From contig JAHCID010000001.1 of NCBI GenBank assembly GCA_026129405.1, positions 124,001-188,000 on the forward strand: a stretch of 64,000 bases of DNA, written 5' to 3'. The translations under genes were made by a program, and so were the position numbers. Positions 50,495-57,063 of this stretch are shown here, piece after piece (the stretch's first letter is position 1; every line of letters begins with the position of its first letter). The stretch comes from a bacterium (GTDB lineage Bacteria; Desulfobacterota; Binatia; DP-6). Below the pieces are notes generated by a model. The model was not told the DNA's origin. It searched no databases and was given only the letters and a program-made list of their open reading frames with translations.

Positions 50495-51574
50495 ATGTCG
50501 TACGACCCCTTCGCCCGCGGCCCCTTCCCCGTCGGAGTGCGCTCGACGGTGCTCACCGACACGCGCCGCGGCGACCGCTCCCTGCCGGCCGAGGTCTGGT
50601 ACCCGGCGATCGACGCCCACGCCGGCCGCGACCTCGACCCCGCCGCCCAGGACGCCTACGAGTTCCTGCCCGGCCTGCCGCCGATCCCCCAGGCCGCCGT
50701 GCGCGACGCCACCCCGCGCGCCGGTCGCCGCCCGGTCGTCCTCTTCTCGCACGGTTTCGGCTCGCACCGCCGGCAGAGCACCTTCCTCTGCACCCACCTC
50801 GCGAGCCACGGGTACGTGGTCGCCGCCTGCGACCACACCGGCAACGCGGTGCTCGACGTCCTCCAGGCCATGCTGGCGAAGCGCAACGGGGGCCCGACGC
50901 CCGACACGCTCGCCGAGCTGCGCGCGTTCGCGCCCCTGCGCCCGGCCGACGCGAGCTTCCTCCTCGACCGCGTCCTCGACGGCACGGCGGGCGACGTCGC
51001 CGGCCACGTCGACGCCGGCCGCGTCGGCATCGCCGGCCACAGCTTCGGCGGCTGGACCAGCCTCGCCACCGCGGAGCGTGATCGCCGCATCACGGCGACG
51101 CTGCCCCTGGCGCCGGCCGGCGGCCCCGTCGGCCTGCCCGACGAGCCGTTGCTCGGCCAGCTCGCCTTCGACTGGACGCGACCCGTGCCGTCGCTGTTCA
51201 TCGTCGCCGACCGCGACTCGCTGCTACCGCTCGCGAGCACGACGCATCTCGCCGGCCTCGTGCCGGCGCCGCGCCGTCTGGTGGCGCTCGAGAACACGGA
51301 CCACATGCACTTCTGCGACCGCGCCGAGCAGGTGCACGAGTTCTTCCGCGCGATGCCCCCGCCGGGTCTGTTCGAGCGCCTGGCCGGCGGCGTCCCGCCG
51401 ATCGCGGAGCTGGCGCCGCCGGCGGGGGCGGAGCTCGCCGTGCGCGGCCTCGGCCTGGCGCACTTCGACGCGACGCTCGCCGGTCACGTGGCTGCGGCGC
51501 AGCTACTCGCCGCCGATCTCGGCGCCCTCCTGGCCGATCGGGGCGTCCGCGCGACCGAACACGCGCTGCCCTGA
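50495..51574 (+). CDS. Alpha/beta hydrolase, PAF-acetylhydrolase/dienelactone-like
   Basis: 359 residues from ATG 50495. 'PVVLFSHGFGSHRRQSTFLCTHLASHGYVVAACDHTGN' is the oxyanion region, 'RVGIAGHSFGGWTSLA' the nucleophile elbow (GHSFGG), and 'SLFIVADRDSLLP' and 'NTDHMHFCDRA' supply Asp and His. The layout fits esterases of the platelet-activating-factor acetylhydrolase/PET-hydrolase-like group. No signal peptide. Follows the transporter by 33 bp and may be co-transcribed. Confidence 0.9.
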   Translation: MSYDPFARGPFPVGVRSTVLTDTRRGDRSLPAEVWYPAIDAHAGRDLDPAAQDAYEFLPGLPPIPQAAVRDATPRAGRRPVVLFSHGFGSHRRQSTFLCTHLASHGYVVAACDHTGNAVLDVLQAMLAKRNGGPTPDTLAELRAFAPLRPADASFLLDRVLDGTAGDVAGHVDAGRVGIAGHSFGGWTSLATAERDRRITATLPLAPAGGPVGLPDEPLLGQLAFDWTRPVPSLFIVADRDSLLPLASTTHLAGLVPAPRRLVALENTDHMHFCDRAEQVHEFFRAMPPPGLFERLAGGVPPIAELAPPAGAELAVRGLGLAHFDATLAGHVAAAQLLAADLGALLADRGVRATEHALP

Positions 51575-51635
51575 TCGCTTTTCCTTGACGGGAAGCCGAG
51601 CGTCTTGCATGCTCGGCGGCACCCAGGAGGGCATC

Positions 51636-52028
51636 ATGGCAAGAAAGCCTGTGCTGCCGCTCGCCGGATGCATACTCGGCGCGGCACTGTTCGCAGCGTG
51701 GACCCTGCCTCCGCTCCGCTCCTCGCCCCTCCCCTGCCCCGGCGGCCGCTTCCGCGTCGAAGGCGACGCGGTACCCGGCGGGGTTCTGCTCCTCGACGGT
51801 GACCGGGCCAGTCTGCCGGGGCGCTGCCCGGCGGCGCGCATGACGGTCGCCCACCCGGCGCGCAGCGTCACCGCGGTGCGCACGAGCTGGAAGGCGTGCG
51901 CCGGCACGGACCGCCTGCGCATCCGGCTCCGCTTCGCGCCCGGCTGCGAGGCGGCCGACGGCGTGGTCGTGGCGGGCGAGGCCGAGCCGGGCCGGCGCTT
52001 CCGCGCCCTCCGGGTCACCGCCAGCTGA
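51636..52028 (+). CDS. Small secreted 'CPGGRF' domain protein
   Basis: 130 residues from the ATG at 51636, after AGGAGGG. A signal peptide ('LAGCILGAALFAAWTLPPLR') precedes 'PCPGGRFRVEGDAV', 'LLDGDRASLPGRCPAARMTV' and 'WKACAGTDRLRIRLRFAPGCEAADG', a small Cys-containing beta fold that I recall as frequent in secreted proteins of Binatia-like genomes. Function unknown; four or five Cys suggest disulfides. Confidence 0.65.
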   Translation: MARKPVLPLAGCILGAALFAAWTLPPLRSSPLPCPGGRFRVEGDAVPGGVLLLDGDRASLPGRCPAARMTVAHPARSVTAVRTSWKACAGTDRLRIRLRFAPGCEAADGVVVAGEAEPGRRFRALRVTAS

Positions 52029-52043
52029 GCGCGGCGCGCATGC

Positions 52044-52856
52044 TCAGGCGACCAGCCGTGCCATCGCCCGCCGCGCCTGGCGCAGCACGGGCTCGTAGCC
52101 CATCGCGTCGACGTCGTCGCTGACGATCTCGAGCTCGTACCAGCCGCGGTAGCCGCGGGCTTCGAGCGTCTGCACGATCTCGCGCAGCGGGAGGATGCCC
52201 TTGCCGAGCAGCGCCCGGTCCAGCGTGCGCATGGTGTCGCGCTTGTAGTCCGACAGCTGCACGGCGTGGATCCGCCGCGGCGCGTCCGCGGCGATCGTCT
52301 CCAGCAGCCGGCGCTCCCACCCCGAGTGCCAGACGTCGAGCACGTAGCCGGCGCCGCGGCCGGCACGGCGGGCGATCTCGCGAGCGTCGGCCAGCGTGTT
52401 CACGAACGACAGGTCCTGGCGCAGCGGGTGGATCACCTCGACGGCCAGGCGGATGTTCGCGGCCGCGGCCTCGGGCAGGAGCCGCGCGTAGGCGTCGCCG
52501 TAGGCCGCCGCCGCCCGCTCCCAGGTCGCACCGTTCCGACCGCCGGGAATCACGACCAGCACCTCGCCGCCGACCTCGTGCAGCCAGGCCAACGCCCGCC
52601 GCACCTCGTCGACCCCGCGACGGATCGTGCCCGGTTCGGTGCCGAACCTGCCGTACGACCCGAGATGGGCGACGCGCATCCCGGAGGCCCGCAGCAGCCC
52701 CGCCGCGCGCTCGCGGCCGTAGGCGTCGAGCTTCGTGCTGGCGAGGCTGATGGCCCGGAACCCGAGCCGCTCGAGCCCGCGCACGTCCTCCTCGAGCGTC
52801 CAGCGCCGCAGCATGTAGTGGCCGACGGTCAGCCGGTCGAGGATCGCGGCGGGCAT
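52044..52856 (-). CDS. Sugar phosphate isomerase/epimerase-like TIM-barrel protein
   Basis: 270 residues. 'TLEEDVRGLERLGFRAISL', 'AAAANIRLAVEVIHPLRQDLSFVNTL', 'YVLDVWHSGW' and 'RIHAVQLSDYKRDTM' place the metal-binding Glu, His, Asp and His of the AP-endonuclease-2/xylose-isomerase-like (IolE/YcjR) barrel. These isomerise or dehydrate sugar-like substrates. Before transposon insertion it lay 33 bp downstream of the thiolase gene and was probably the last gene of that operon; it is now separated by 2.7 kb and may depend on another promoter. Confidence 0.9.
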   Translation of the reverse strand: MPAAILDRLTVGHYMLRRWTLEEDVRGLERLGFRAISLASTKLDAYGRERAAGLLRASGMRVAHLGSYGRFGTEPGTIRRGVDEVRRALAWLHEVGGEVLVVIPGGRNGATWERAAAAYGDAYARLLPEAAAANIRLAVEVIHPLRQDLSFVNTLADAREIARRAGRGAGYVLDVWHSGWERRLLETIAADAPRRIHAVQLSDYKRDTMRTLDRALLGKGILPLREIVQTLEARGYRGWYELEIVSDDVDAMGYEPVLRQARRAMARLVA

Positions 52857-52900
52857 CGGGTGGGGGATAGGTCCGCGGATACGCAGGCGTCAATCACCCC

Positions 52901-52908
52901 GGCGGCCG
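52901..52908. repeat. Left copy of 8-bp target-site duplication
   Basis: GGCGGCCG immediately precedes the left inverted repeat and is repeated exactly at 55571-55578 after the right one. Eight bases fits IS1-family insertion. Confidence 0.9.
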
Positions 52909-52926
52909 GGTAGTGGGTCAGTTTGA
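52909..52926 (+). repeat. Left terminal inverted repeat of IS1-family transposon
   Basis: GGTAGTGGGTCAGTTTGA; perfect inverted match over 18 bases to 55553-55570, with partial similarity continuing inward (TCCCCGTC against ATCCGTC). Confidence 0.92.
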
Positions 52927-52946
52927 TCCCCGTCTGACGGCTACTA

Positions 52947-53225
52947 CTACTTCTTCTTCTTGCGCGGGCGCCCCGGGTTGCGATGCGGCACCTCTGCCCT
53001 AGCGGCCGACACTCCAATCTCGATGGCATCGAAGGCGCCTGCGGCGCCGTCCTTCTTGCCCTGCTCGTAAACCGCTTCCAGAACCTGGAGTAGCTTCACG
53101 CCATGGAACAGGGGCATGTCGTCCATGATCTCTTTGAGTGCGGCGGATATTCGGGGGCTGGCGTAGACCTTAATCTGCTCGCCGGAATTCAGTTCGATCG
53201 CGGTCGTGATGTACTTCGCTGCCAT
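52947..53225 (-). CDS. Transposon passenger: small protein with basic AT-hook-like tail
   Basis: 92 residues from the ATG at 53225, after an AGGAGGCGGAAG ribosome site; an upstream ATG would add ten basic residues. 'KYITTAIELNSGEQIKVYASPRISAALKEIMDDMPLF' and a predicted helix 'GVKLLQVLEAVYEQGKKDG' precede the tail 'NPGRPRKKKK', which looks like an AT-hook. A DNA-binding accessory or regulatory protein is the likely role. It runs opposite to the other passengers, with 39 bp between divergent starts, and ends 20 bp from the left repeat. Family unknown to me. Confidence 0.7.
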   Translation of the reverse strand: MAAKYITTAIELNSGEQIKVYASPRISAALKEIMDDMPLFHGVKLLQVLEAVYEQGKKDGAAGAFDAIEIGVSAARAEVPHRNPGRPRKKKK

Positions 53226-53264
53226 CGGCTTCCGCCTCCTTGAAGCACGTGGCATAGTTCAGCC

Positions 53265-53603
53265 ATGCACAAGCGGTCAAGCACGGTCACGGCGCTGCTC
53301 GCAGGCTGGCTTTTGATGTCGCCGCCGCCGCAGAAGCGCGAGGGCGCGGCGCCGGGACTCGGCAGCTACGGGCAGGATCTGAGCGTGCCCGTCTCAAAAT
53401 GGAAGCAGGAGGGCGCGTTCGACACGGCCGCCGAGTGCGAAGCGGCGATCGTCCGAACGATGGACGATCTCGGGAAGGCGCAAGGGAGTGATGCGATGCC
53501 GGTCCACGTCGACCTCCAGGCGCGGATGCAGGCCGCCGCCTCGGGTGCCCGGTGCGTTCCGGCAGATCACATCTACCCGGCGGCCGTGGGGGAGCAGCCG
53601 TGA
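53265..53603 (+). CDS. Transposon passenger: small exported-type protein
   Basis: 112 residues. A short hydrophobic N-terminus ('TVTALLAGWLLMSPP') may be a signal peptide. 'VSKWKQEGAFDTAAECEAAI' and 'GARCVPADHIYPA' match a pattern I know in small secreted proteins (W...FD-A-CE ... RCV-AD), likely with one disulfide. Its stop overlaps the GTG of the next gene (GTGA), so the two are coupled. No clear ribosome site. Function unknown. Confidence 0.65.
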   Translation: MHKRSSTVTALLAGWLLMSPPPQKREGAAPGLGSYGQDLSVPVSKWKQEGAFDTAAECEAAIVRTMDDLGKAQGSDAMPVHVDLQARMQAAASGARCVPADHIYPAAVGEQP

Positions 53604-53860
53604 AGGCCAAGAAGCCCGCACGCCGGCCGCGCGACCCGAACCAGCTCGCCAAGCTCATCGTCGACATGGCGACCGGCGAGGCCCCCCGCGACGACCTCGC
53701 GCCGCGCGACGACGGAAAGAACCCGGCCGCCGTCGCCCTCGGTCGACTGGGTGGGCTCAAGGGGGGAAAGGCCAGGGCGGCCAGCCTCAGCGCCAGGAAA
53801 CGCCGTGAAATAGCCAAGAAAGCCGCAAGTGCGCGCTGGCGAAAGCGCGGCGAAAAATAG
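53600..53860 (+). CDS. Transposon passenger: small basic conserved protein
   Basis: 86 residues from a GTG at 53600 overlapping the previous stop. The conserved part is 'RDPNQLAKLIVDMATGE', 'NPAAVALGRLGGLKGGKARA' and 'LSARKRREIAKKAASARW', with many Lys/Arg; this pattern is widespread in environmental bacteria, often near mobile genes, and suggests nucleic-acid binding. Cytoplasmic, unknown function. The stop codon abuts a strong hairpin. Confidence 0.75.
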   Translation: MKAKKPARRPRDPNQLAKLIVDMATGEAPRDDLAPRDDGKNPAAVALGRLGGLKGGKARAASLSARKRREIAKKAASARWRKRGEK

Positions 53861-53879
53861 CTAGTGGTCGGCCACTAGC
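53860..53879. terminator. Hairpin at the stop of the 86-residue gene
   Basis: GCTAGTGG-TCGG-CCACTAGC: perfect 8-bp stem with a stable TCGG-type tetraloop right at the stop codon. No U-run follows, so termination is possible but not sure; it separates the two passenger units. Confidence 0.5.
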
Positions 53880-53962
53880 CAGATCCGCCACGAACAGTGG
53901 CGCGACCGGCTTGCCGCGCAGTCGCTACTGTGGTTAATGGAGCCCAGTCTAGGGAGGCTGCG

Positions 53963-54472
53963 ATGCAGGACATTCGCATGGTGCTTAAGGCCAAGAGGGA
54001 TGCGCTTCAGCGTTTGCAGGCCGAGATCGATGTCCTTGAGCGTGCCCAAGCCCTCCTGGAGGGCGATAGCCTTGAGCCTTCCCCTCGACGCGTTGTTCTG
54101 ACCCCGGAGAAGCGCCTCACTGGCGCGCAGGCCAAGAATCACTTCGCGCCTACTTCGCAGGTCGGACTTGCGATCGCCGTACTGCGGGACGCAGGCAGCC
54201 CCCTTCACGTCACCGAGATCATGCGGCGTATCATGGACCGCGGTGGCTCCGTGAAGAAGGCGTCCCTCGTCGGCAGCCTCGCGCGACTTGTGAACGAGAA
54301 GCGCGTGTTTGTGCGTAAGCGGCCCAACGTTTTCGGGCTGTTGGAGTGGGCCGGCGGACCGCCGACTCTCCCGCTCCAGGTCGGAAACGGTGGCTCAAGT
54401 AGTGCCGAGCTTTCCCGTGGCAACCCGACGTCGGAGTCCACTCCCGGCGCCGGCTGGGCCGCTCGGCATTAG
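53963..54472 (+). CDS. Transposon passenger: coiled-coil plus HARE-HTH-like protein
   Basis: 169 residues from the ATG at 53963, after AGGGAGGC. N-terminal coiled coil ('MVLKAKRDALQRLQAEIDVLERAQALLEGD'), a linker, then a winged-helix domain 'VGLAIAVLRDAGSPLHVTEIMRRIMDRGGSVKKASLVGSLARLVNEKRVFVRKRPNVFGLLEW', which matches the HARE-HTH pattern (helices followed by a beta wing ending in the aromatic 'FGL'). HARE-HTH domains occur in RNA polymerase delta subunits and DNA-modification-linked proteins. The glycine/serine-rich tail is variable. It may regulate transposition or sense DNA modification; the role is not known. Confidence 0.72.
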   Translation: MQDIRMVLKAKRDALQRLQAEIDVLERAQALLEGDSLEPSPRRVVLTPEKRLTGAQAKNHFAPTSQVGLAIAVLRDAGSPLHVTEIMRRIMDRGGSVKKASLVGSLARLVNEKRVFVRKRPNVFGLLEWAGGPPTLPLQVGNGGSSSAELSRGNPTSESTPGAGWAARH

Positions 54473-54478
54473 CGGCGT

Positions 54479-54515
54479 AGGGACCGCCCGGGCGTCCAAA
54501 ACCCAGGCGGTCCCT
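54479..54515. terminator. Inverted repeat after the HARE-HTH gene
   Basis: AGGGACCGCC at 54479-54488 pairs perfectly with GGCGGTCCCT at 54506-54515 across a 17-nt loop, 7 bp after the stop. It could end the passenger transcript before the transposase. There is no U-tract. Confidence 0.5.
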
Positions 54516-54545
54516 GCGCTGCGCCCGTTGCGTCACTGACGCACG

Positions 54546-54569
54546 GATCTGCCTAACAGATGGCAGATC
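54546..54569. promoter_or_regulatory. Inverted repeat in the passenger-transposase gap
   Basis: GATCTGCC-N8-GGCAGATC, a perfect 8-bp arm pair, 122 bp before the transposase start. Possible operator or structural element. Confidence 0.4.
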
Positions 54570-54587
54570 TCAGGCTCAAGATCCACT

Positions 54588-54607
54588 TCGTGCGTGCGCA
54601 CGCACGA
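54588..54607. promoter_or_regulatory. 20-bp perfect palindrome upstream of transposase
   Basis: TCGTGCGTGCGCACGCACGA, symmetric over all 20 bases, 85 bp before the transposase ATG. It is likely an operator or a recombination-linked dyad. The gap 54473-54691 otherwise holds no gene. Confidence 0.5.
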
Positions 54608-54691
54608 CCAATGACACAGCCCATGACATAGGTTTTCGTAGGGAGCAGTTTCGGATTGACGTAGCATGATCGATCAAGCATAAGGGTCAAC

Positions 54692-55561
54692 ATGAATCGG
54701 CTGGACGGCAAGCGCCGCGCTCAAGTCGTGGCGGCTCTGGTGGAGGGCAACAGCATCCGGGCGACGTGCCGCATGACCGGCGTCGCCAAGGGCACCGTGC
54801 TCAAGCTGGTGGCCGACCTGGGCGAGGCGGCTCGCGAGTATCAGGACCGCACGCTGCGGAACCTGCCCTGCACGCGCATTCAGTGCGACGAGATCTGGAG
54901 CTTCTGCTACGCGAAGGACAAGAATCTTCCCGACTCCATGCGCCACAAGCCTGGCGTCGGCTCCATCTGGACGTGGACCGCGATCTGCGCCGACACCAAG
55001 CTCGTCCCGAGCTTCCACATCGGCACGCGCGACGCAGGTTGCGCCTGGGAGTTCATGAACGACCTGGCCGGCCGGCTCTGCAAGCGCATCCAGCTCACGA
55101 CCGATGGTCATCGGGCCTATCTCGATGCCGTCGACACGGCGATCGGGAACCACCAGATCGACTACGCCATGCTCATCAAGATCTACGGCGAGGCCCGTGC
55201 CGAGGAAGCGCGCTACAGCCCGCCGACGTGCATCGGGACCGACGTCAAGATCATCGCGGGGAACCCGGATCCGGCGCACATCAGCACGAGCTACGTCGAG
55301 CGCCAGAACCTGACGATGCGCATGAGCATCCGTCGCTTCACCCGCCTGACCAATGCGTTCTCCAAGAAGATCGAGAACCACGAGCACTCGGTCGCGCTGC
55401 ACTTCCTCCACTACAACTTCGCGCGCATCCACCAGTCGATCCGGTGCTCGCCTGCGATGGAGGCCGGCGTCACGGACCGGCTCTGGTCGGTCAAAGACAT
55501 CGTGGCGCTGCTTGAGGAGCGCGAGGCTCAGGTCCGCCCGACCGGGACGGATTCAAACTGA
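54692..55561 (+). CDS. IS1-family transposase (DDE)
   Basis: 289 residues, full length and uninterrupted. N-terminal helix-turn-helix (about 20-40, 'SIRATCRMTGVAKGTVLKLV'), then the catalytic triad Asp66 in 'QCDEIWSFC', Asp138 in 'LTTDGHRAYLDAV' and Glu203 in 'YVERQNLTMRMSIRRFTRLTNAFSKK'. This is the single-frame form of IS1 transposase (ISMhu11-like group) rather than the frameshifted insAB form. The stop codon at 55559-55561 lies inside the right inverted repeat. It should cut and join the 18-bp ends listed here. Confidence 0.93.
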   Translation: MNRLDGKRRAQVVAALVEGNSIRATCRMTGVAKGTVLKLVADLGEAAREYQDRTLRNLPCTRIQCDEIWSFCYAKDKNLPDSMRHKPGVGSIWTWTAICADTKLVPSFHIGTRDAGCAWEFMNDLAGRLCKRIQLTTDGHRAYLDAVDTAIGNHQIDYAMLIKIYGEARAEEARYSPPTCIGTDVKIIAGNPDPAHISTSYVERQNLTMRMSIRRFTRLTNAFSKKIENHEHSVALHFLHYNFARIHQSIRCSPAMEAGVTDRLWSVKDIVALLEEREAQVRPTGTDSN

Positions 55562-55570
55562 CCCACTACC
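55553..55570 (-). repeat. Right terminal inverted repeat of IS1-family transposon
   Basis: Reverse complement is GGTAGTGGGTCAGTTTGA, identical to the left end. It contains both the transposase stop and, on the other strand, the TAG now ending the thiolase gene. Confidence 0.92.
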
Positions 55571-56654
55571 GGCGGCCGAGCAGCGCCGCCGACGTCGGCT
55601 CGAGCAGCGACCCCGCCACCAACGCGACGCGGGCGCCGCGCACCGGGCGCGCCGCGTCCCCGCGCAGCTGGCGCACCGCCTCGACGACGTCGTTGATGCC
55701 GTCGAGGGCCGCCTCGCCGAGCTGCCCGCCGTGCGGGTTCACCCGCGGCCGTGCGAGGCCGCGCGCATCGGCTGGACGCCGACACAGGCCATAGGCGACG
55801 AGCCCGAGCGCGACCAGCCCCGCGGGATCGTCGTGCAGGCACGCGACGTCGACCGCCGCGGCCCGCAGGCCCGCCGCGCGGTACATCGCCTTCGCCGCGC
55901 GCGCGATCGCCGCCGGCGCGTCGGCGCGCACCCACTCGCCGGCGAACCGCGTCGCCGACGGCACCGCCGCCTGCATGGTCGCGAGCACGCGCACCGGGGC
56001 GTGACGCCCGCCCGCCGCCTCCAGCCGGGTCACCACGAAAGCGCAGCCGCCCACCGCCGGCTCGGCGCAGTCCGCGCGCCGCAGCGGCTCGGCGACGAAC
56101 GGGCTGGCGGCGTACGTGCGGGCGTCGAGCGCGCGCCGGACGATGGCCCGCGGGTTCTTCGCCGCCGCGGCGTGGGCCGCGCGGGTCGCGGCGGCGACGA
56201 CGCCCGCGTCGATCCCCCGCCGCCGCAGCACGAGGGCCGCCGCCTGCGCCGGCGTGACCAGCCCGAACGGCATCTGCATCTGCTCGACGCCGGGCAGCAG
56301 GGCCGGTACGGCCGCCGCCGCCCGCTCCGCGCCGTGGCGCGCATGGTAGGCGACGACGGTGCGCGCGAGCCCCTGCTCGACGGCCATCGCCGCCAGGCGC
56401 ACCAGCGCCGGCGCGCTCCCCGGCCCGTAGGGCACCGCCGCGTACCAGTCGAGGTTCGGCATGCCGAGAACGCCGGGCAGATCGAACTCCCACATCGCCT
56501 CGCGGTCGAAGCGCACCACGCCGTCGACGTCAGCCGGGCGCAGGCGGGCGTCGGCGAGCGCGCGCGCGATCGCCTGCGCGGCGAGCGCCGCCTCGGTCAC
56601 CCGACCGCGGCGCGCGAAGCGCGTCTGGCCGACGCCGGCGATGGCCGCCGTCAC
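55566..56654 (-). CDS. Thiolase-like acetyl-CoA acetyltransferase (SCP-x type), end altered by transposon
   Basis: 362 residues from a GTG at 56654 overlapping the DUF35 stop (GTGA). The start 'AIAGVGQTRFAR', the mid 'FGLVTPAQAAALVLRR' and 'RVNPHGGQLGEAALDGINDVVEAVRQLRG' are typical of the SCP2-thiolase-like group associated with DUF35 proteins. The family's usual nucleophile Cys is not evident near the N-terminal third, so its activity is uncertain. Its TAG stop (55566-55568) lies in the transposon repeat. Removing the element restores two more codons (Gly, Asp) and TGA at 52890-52892, so the insertion removed only two residues. Confidence 0.9.
   Translation of the reverse strand: MTAAIAGVGQTRFARRGRVTEAALAAQAIARALADARLRPADVDGVVRFDREAMWEFDLPGVLGMPNLDWYAAVPYGPGSAPALVRLAAMAVEQGLARTVVAYHARHGAERAAAAVPALLPGVEQMQMPFGLVTPAQAAALVLRRRGIDAGVVAAATRAAHAAAAKNPRAIVRRALDARTYAASPFVAEPLRRADCAEPAVGGCAFVVTRLEAAGGRHAPVRVLATMQAAVPSATRFAGEWVRADAPAAIARAAKAMYRAAGLRAAAVDVACLHDDPAGLVALGLVAYGLCRRPADARGLARPRVNPHGGQLGEAALDGINDVVEAVRQLRGDAARPVRGARVALVAGSLLEPTSAALLGRR
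55571..55578. repeat. Right copy of 8-bp target-site duplication
   Basis: GGCGGCCG, identical to 52901-52908, directly after the right inverted repeat. Confidence 0.9.
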
Positions 56655-57058
56655 GCCGGACGCCAGTGCGGCAGCGCGACGTCCTCGGCGACGTCCTCGA
56701 ACCGCACCGCGACACGCAGCCCGGCGCGGATCTTCGCCGGCTCGCAGTCGCGCAGCTGGCCGACCAGGAACGGCCCCTCCTCCAGCTCGACGAGGGCCAT
56801 CGCGTAGGGCACGCGCGCCGCGAACGCGGGCAGCGTCGGCGCGTGCACGATCGTCCACGAGTAGACCGTGCCGCGCCCCGCGGCGGTGAACCACGTGTGA
56901 CGCAGCGAGGCGCAGCGCGGGCAGGCGGGCCGCGGCGAGAAGCGCGCGGTGCCGCAGTCGTCGCAGCGCTGGAGGCGCAGCTCGTGGCGACGGCAGCCGT
57001 CCCAGAACTCCTGCGTGTCGGGATTGGGCTGGGGAAGCGGAGGGAGCACGTCGGCCAT
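56651..57058 (-). CDS. DUF35 zinc-ribbon/OB-fold protein
   Basis: 135 residues from the ATG at 57058. 'FWDGCRRHELRLQRCDDCGTARFSPRPACPRCASL' gives a rubredoxin-like zinc ribbon (CxxC...CxxC), followed by an OB-fold 'GTVYSWTIVHAPTLPAFAARVPYAMALVELEEGPFLVGQL'. Proteins of this family bind acyl-CoA and work in complex with thiolase-like partners, for example in steroid side-chain or HMG-CoA chemistry. It is sandwiched between two thiolase genes (5 bp and overlapping), which strongly supports a complex. Confidence 0.95.
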   Translation of the reverse strand: MADVLPPLPQPNPDTQEFWDGCRRHELRLQRCDDCGTARFSPRPACPRCASLRHTWFTAAGRGTVYSWTIVHAPTLPAFAARVPYAMALVELEEGPFLVGQLRDCEPAKIRAGLRVAVRFEDVAEDVALPHWRPA

Positions 57059-57063
57059 CGTAG

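Larger units (their letters stand above)
52909..55570 (+). mobile_element. IS1-family transposon with four passenger genes (2662 bp)
   Basis: The ends are 18-bp perfect inverted repeats, flanked by an exact 8-bp duplication GGCGGCCG. The 289-residue transposase lies at the right and its stop falls in the right repeat. Four other genes precede it: a divergent AT-hook-like protein, a small exported-type protein, a basic 86-residue protein overlapping it, and a coiled-coil plus HARE-HTH-like protein. Typical IS1 elements are about 0.7-1.6 kb and carry only transposase, so this is a passenger-carrying form. It has lower GC than its surroundings by eye. Insertion lies in the end of a thiolase gene; an intact structure suggests recent transposition. 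Confidence 0.88.

Noticed and set aside
52860-55600. Prophage or integrative element
   Set aside because: There is no integrase, capsid or attachment-site pattern; the IS1-type transposase, inverted repeats and 8-bp duplication explain the region fully.
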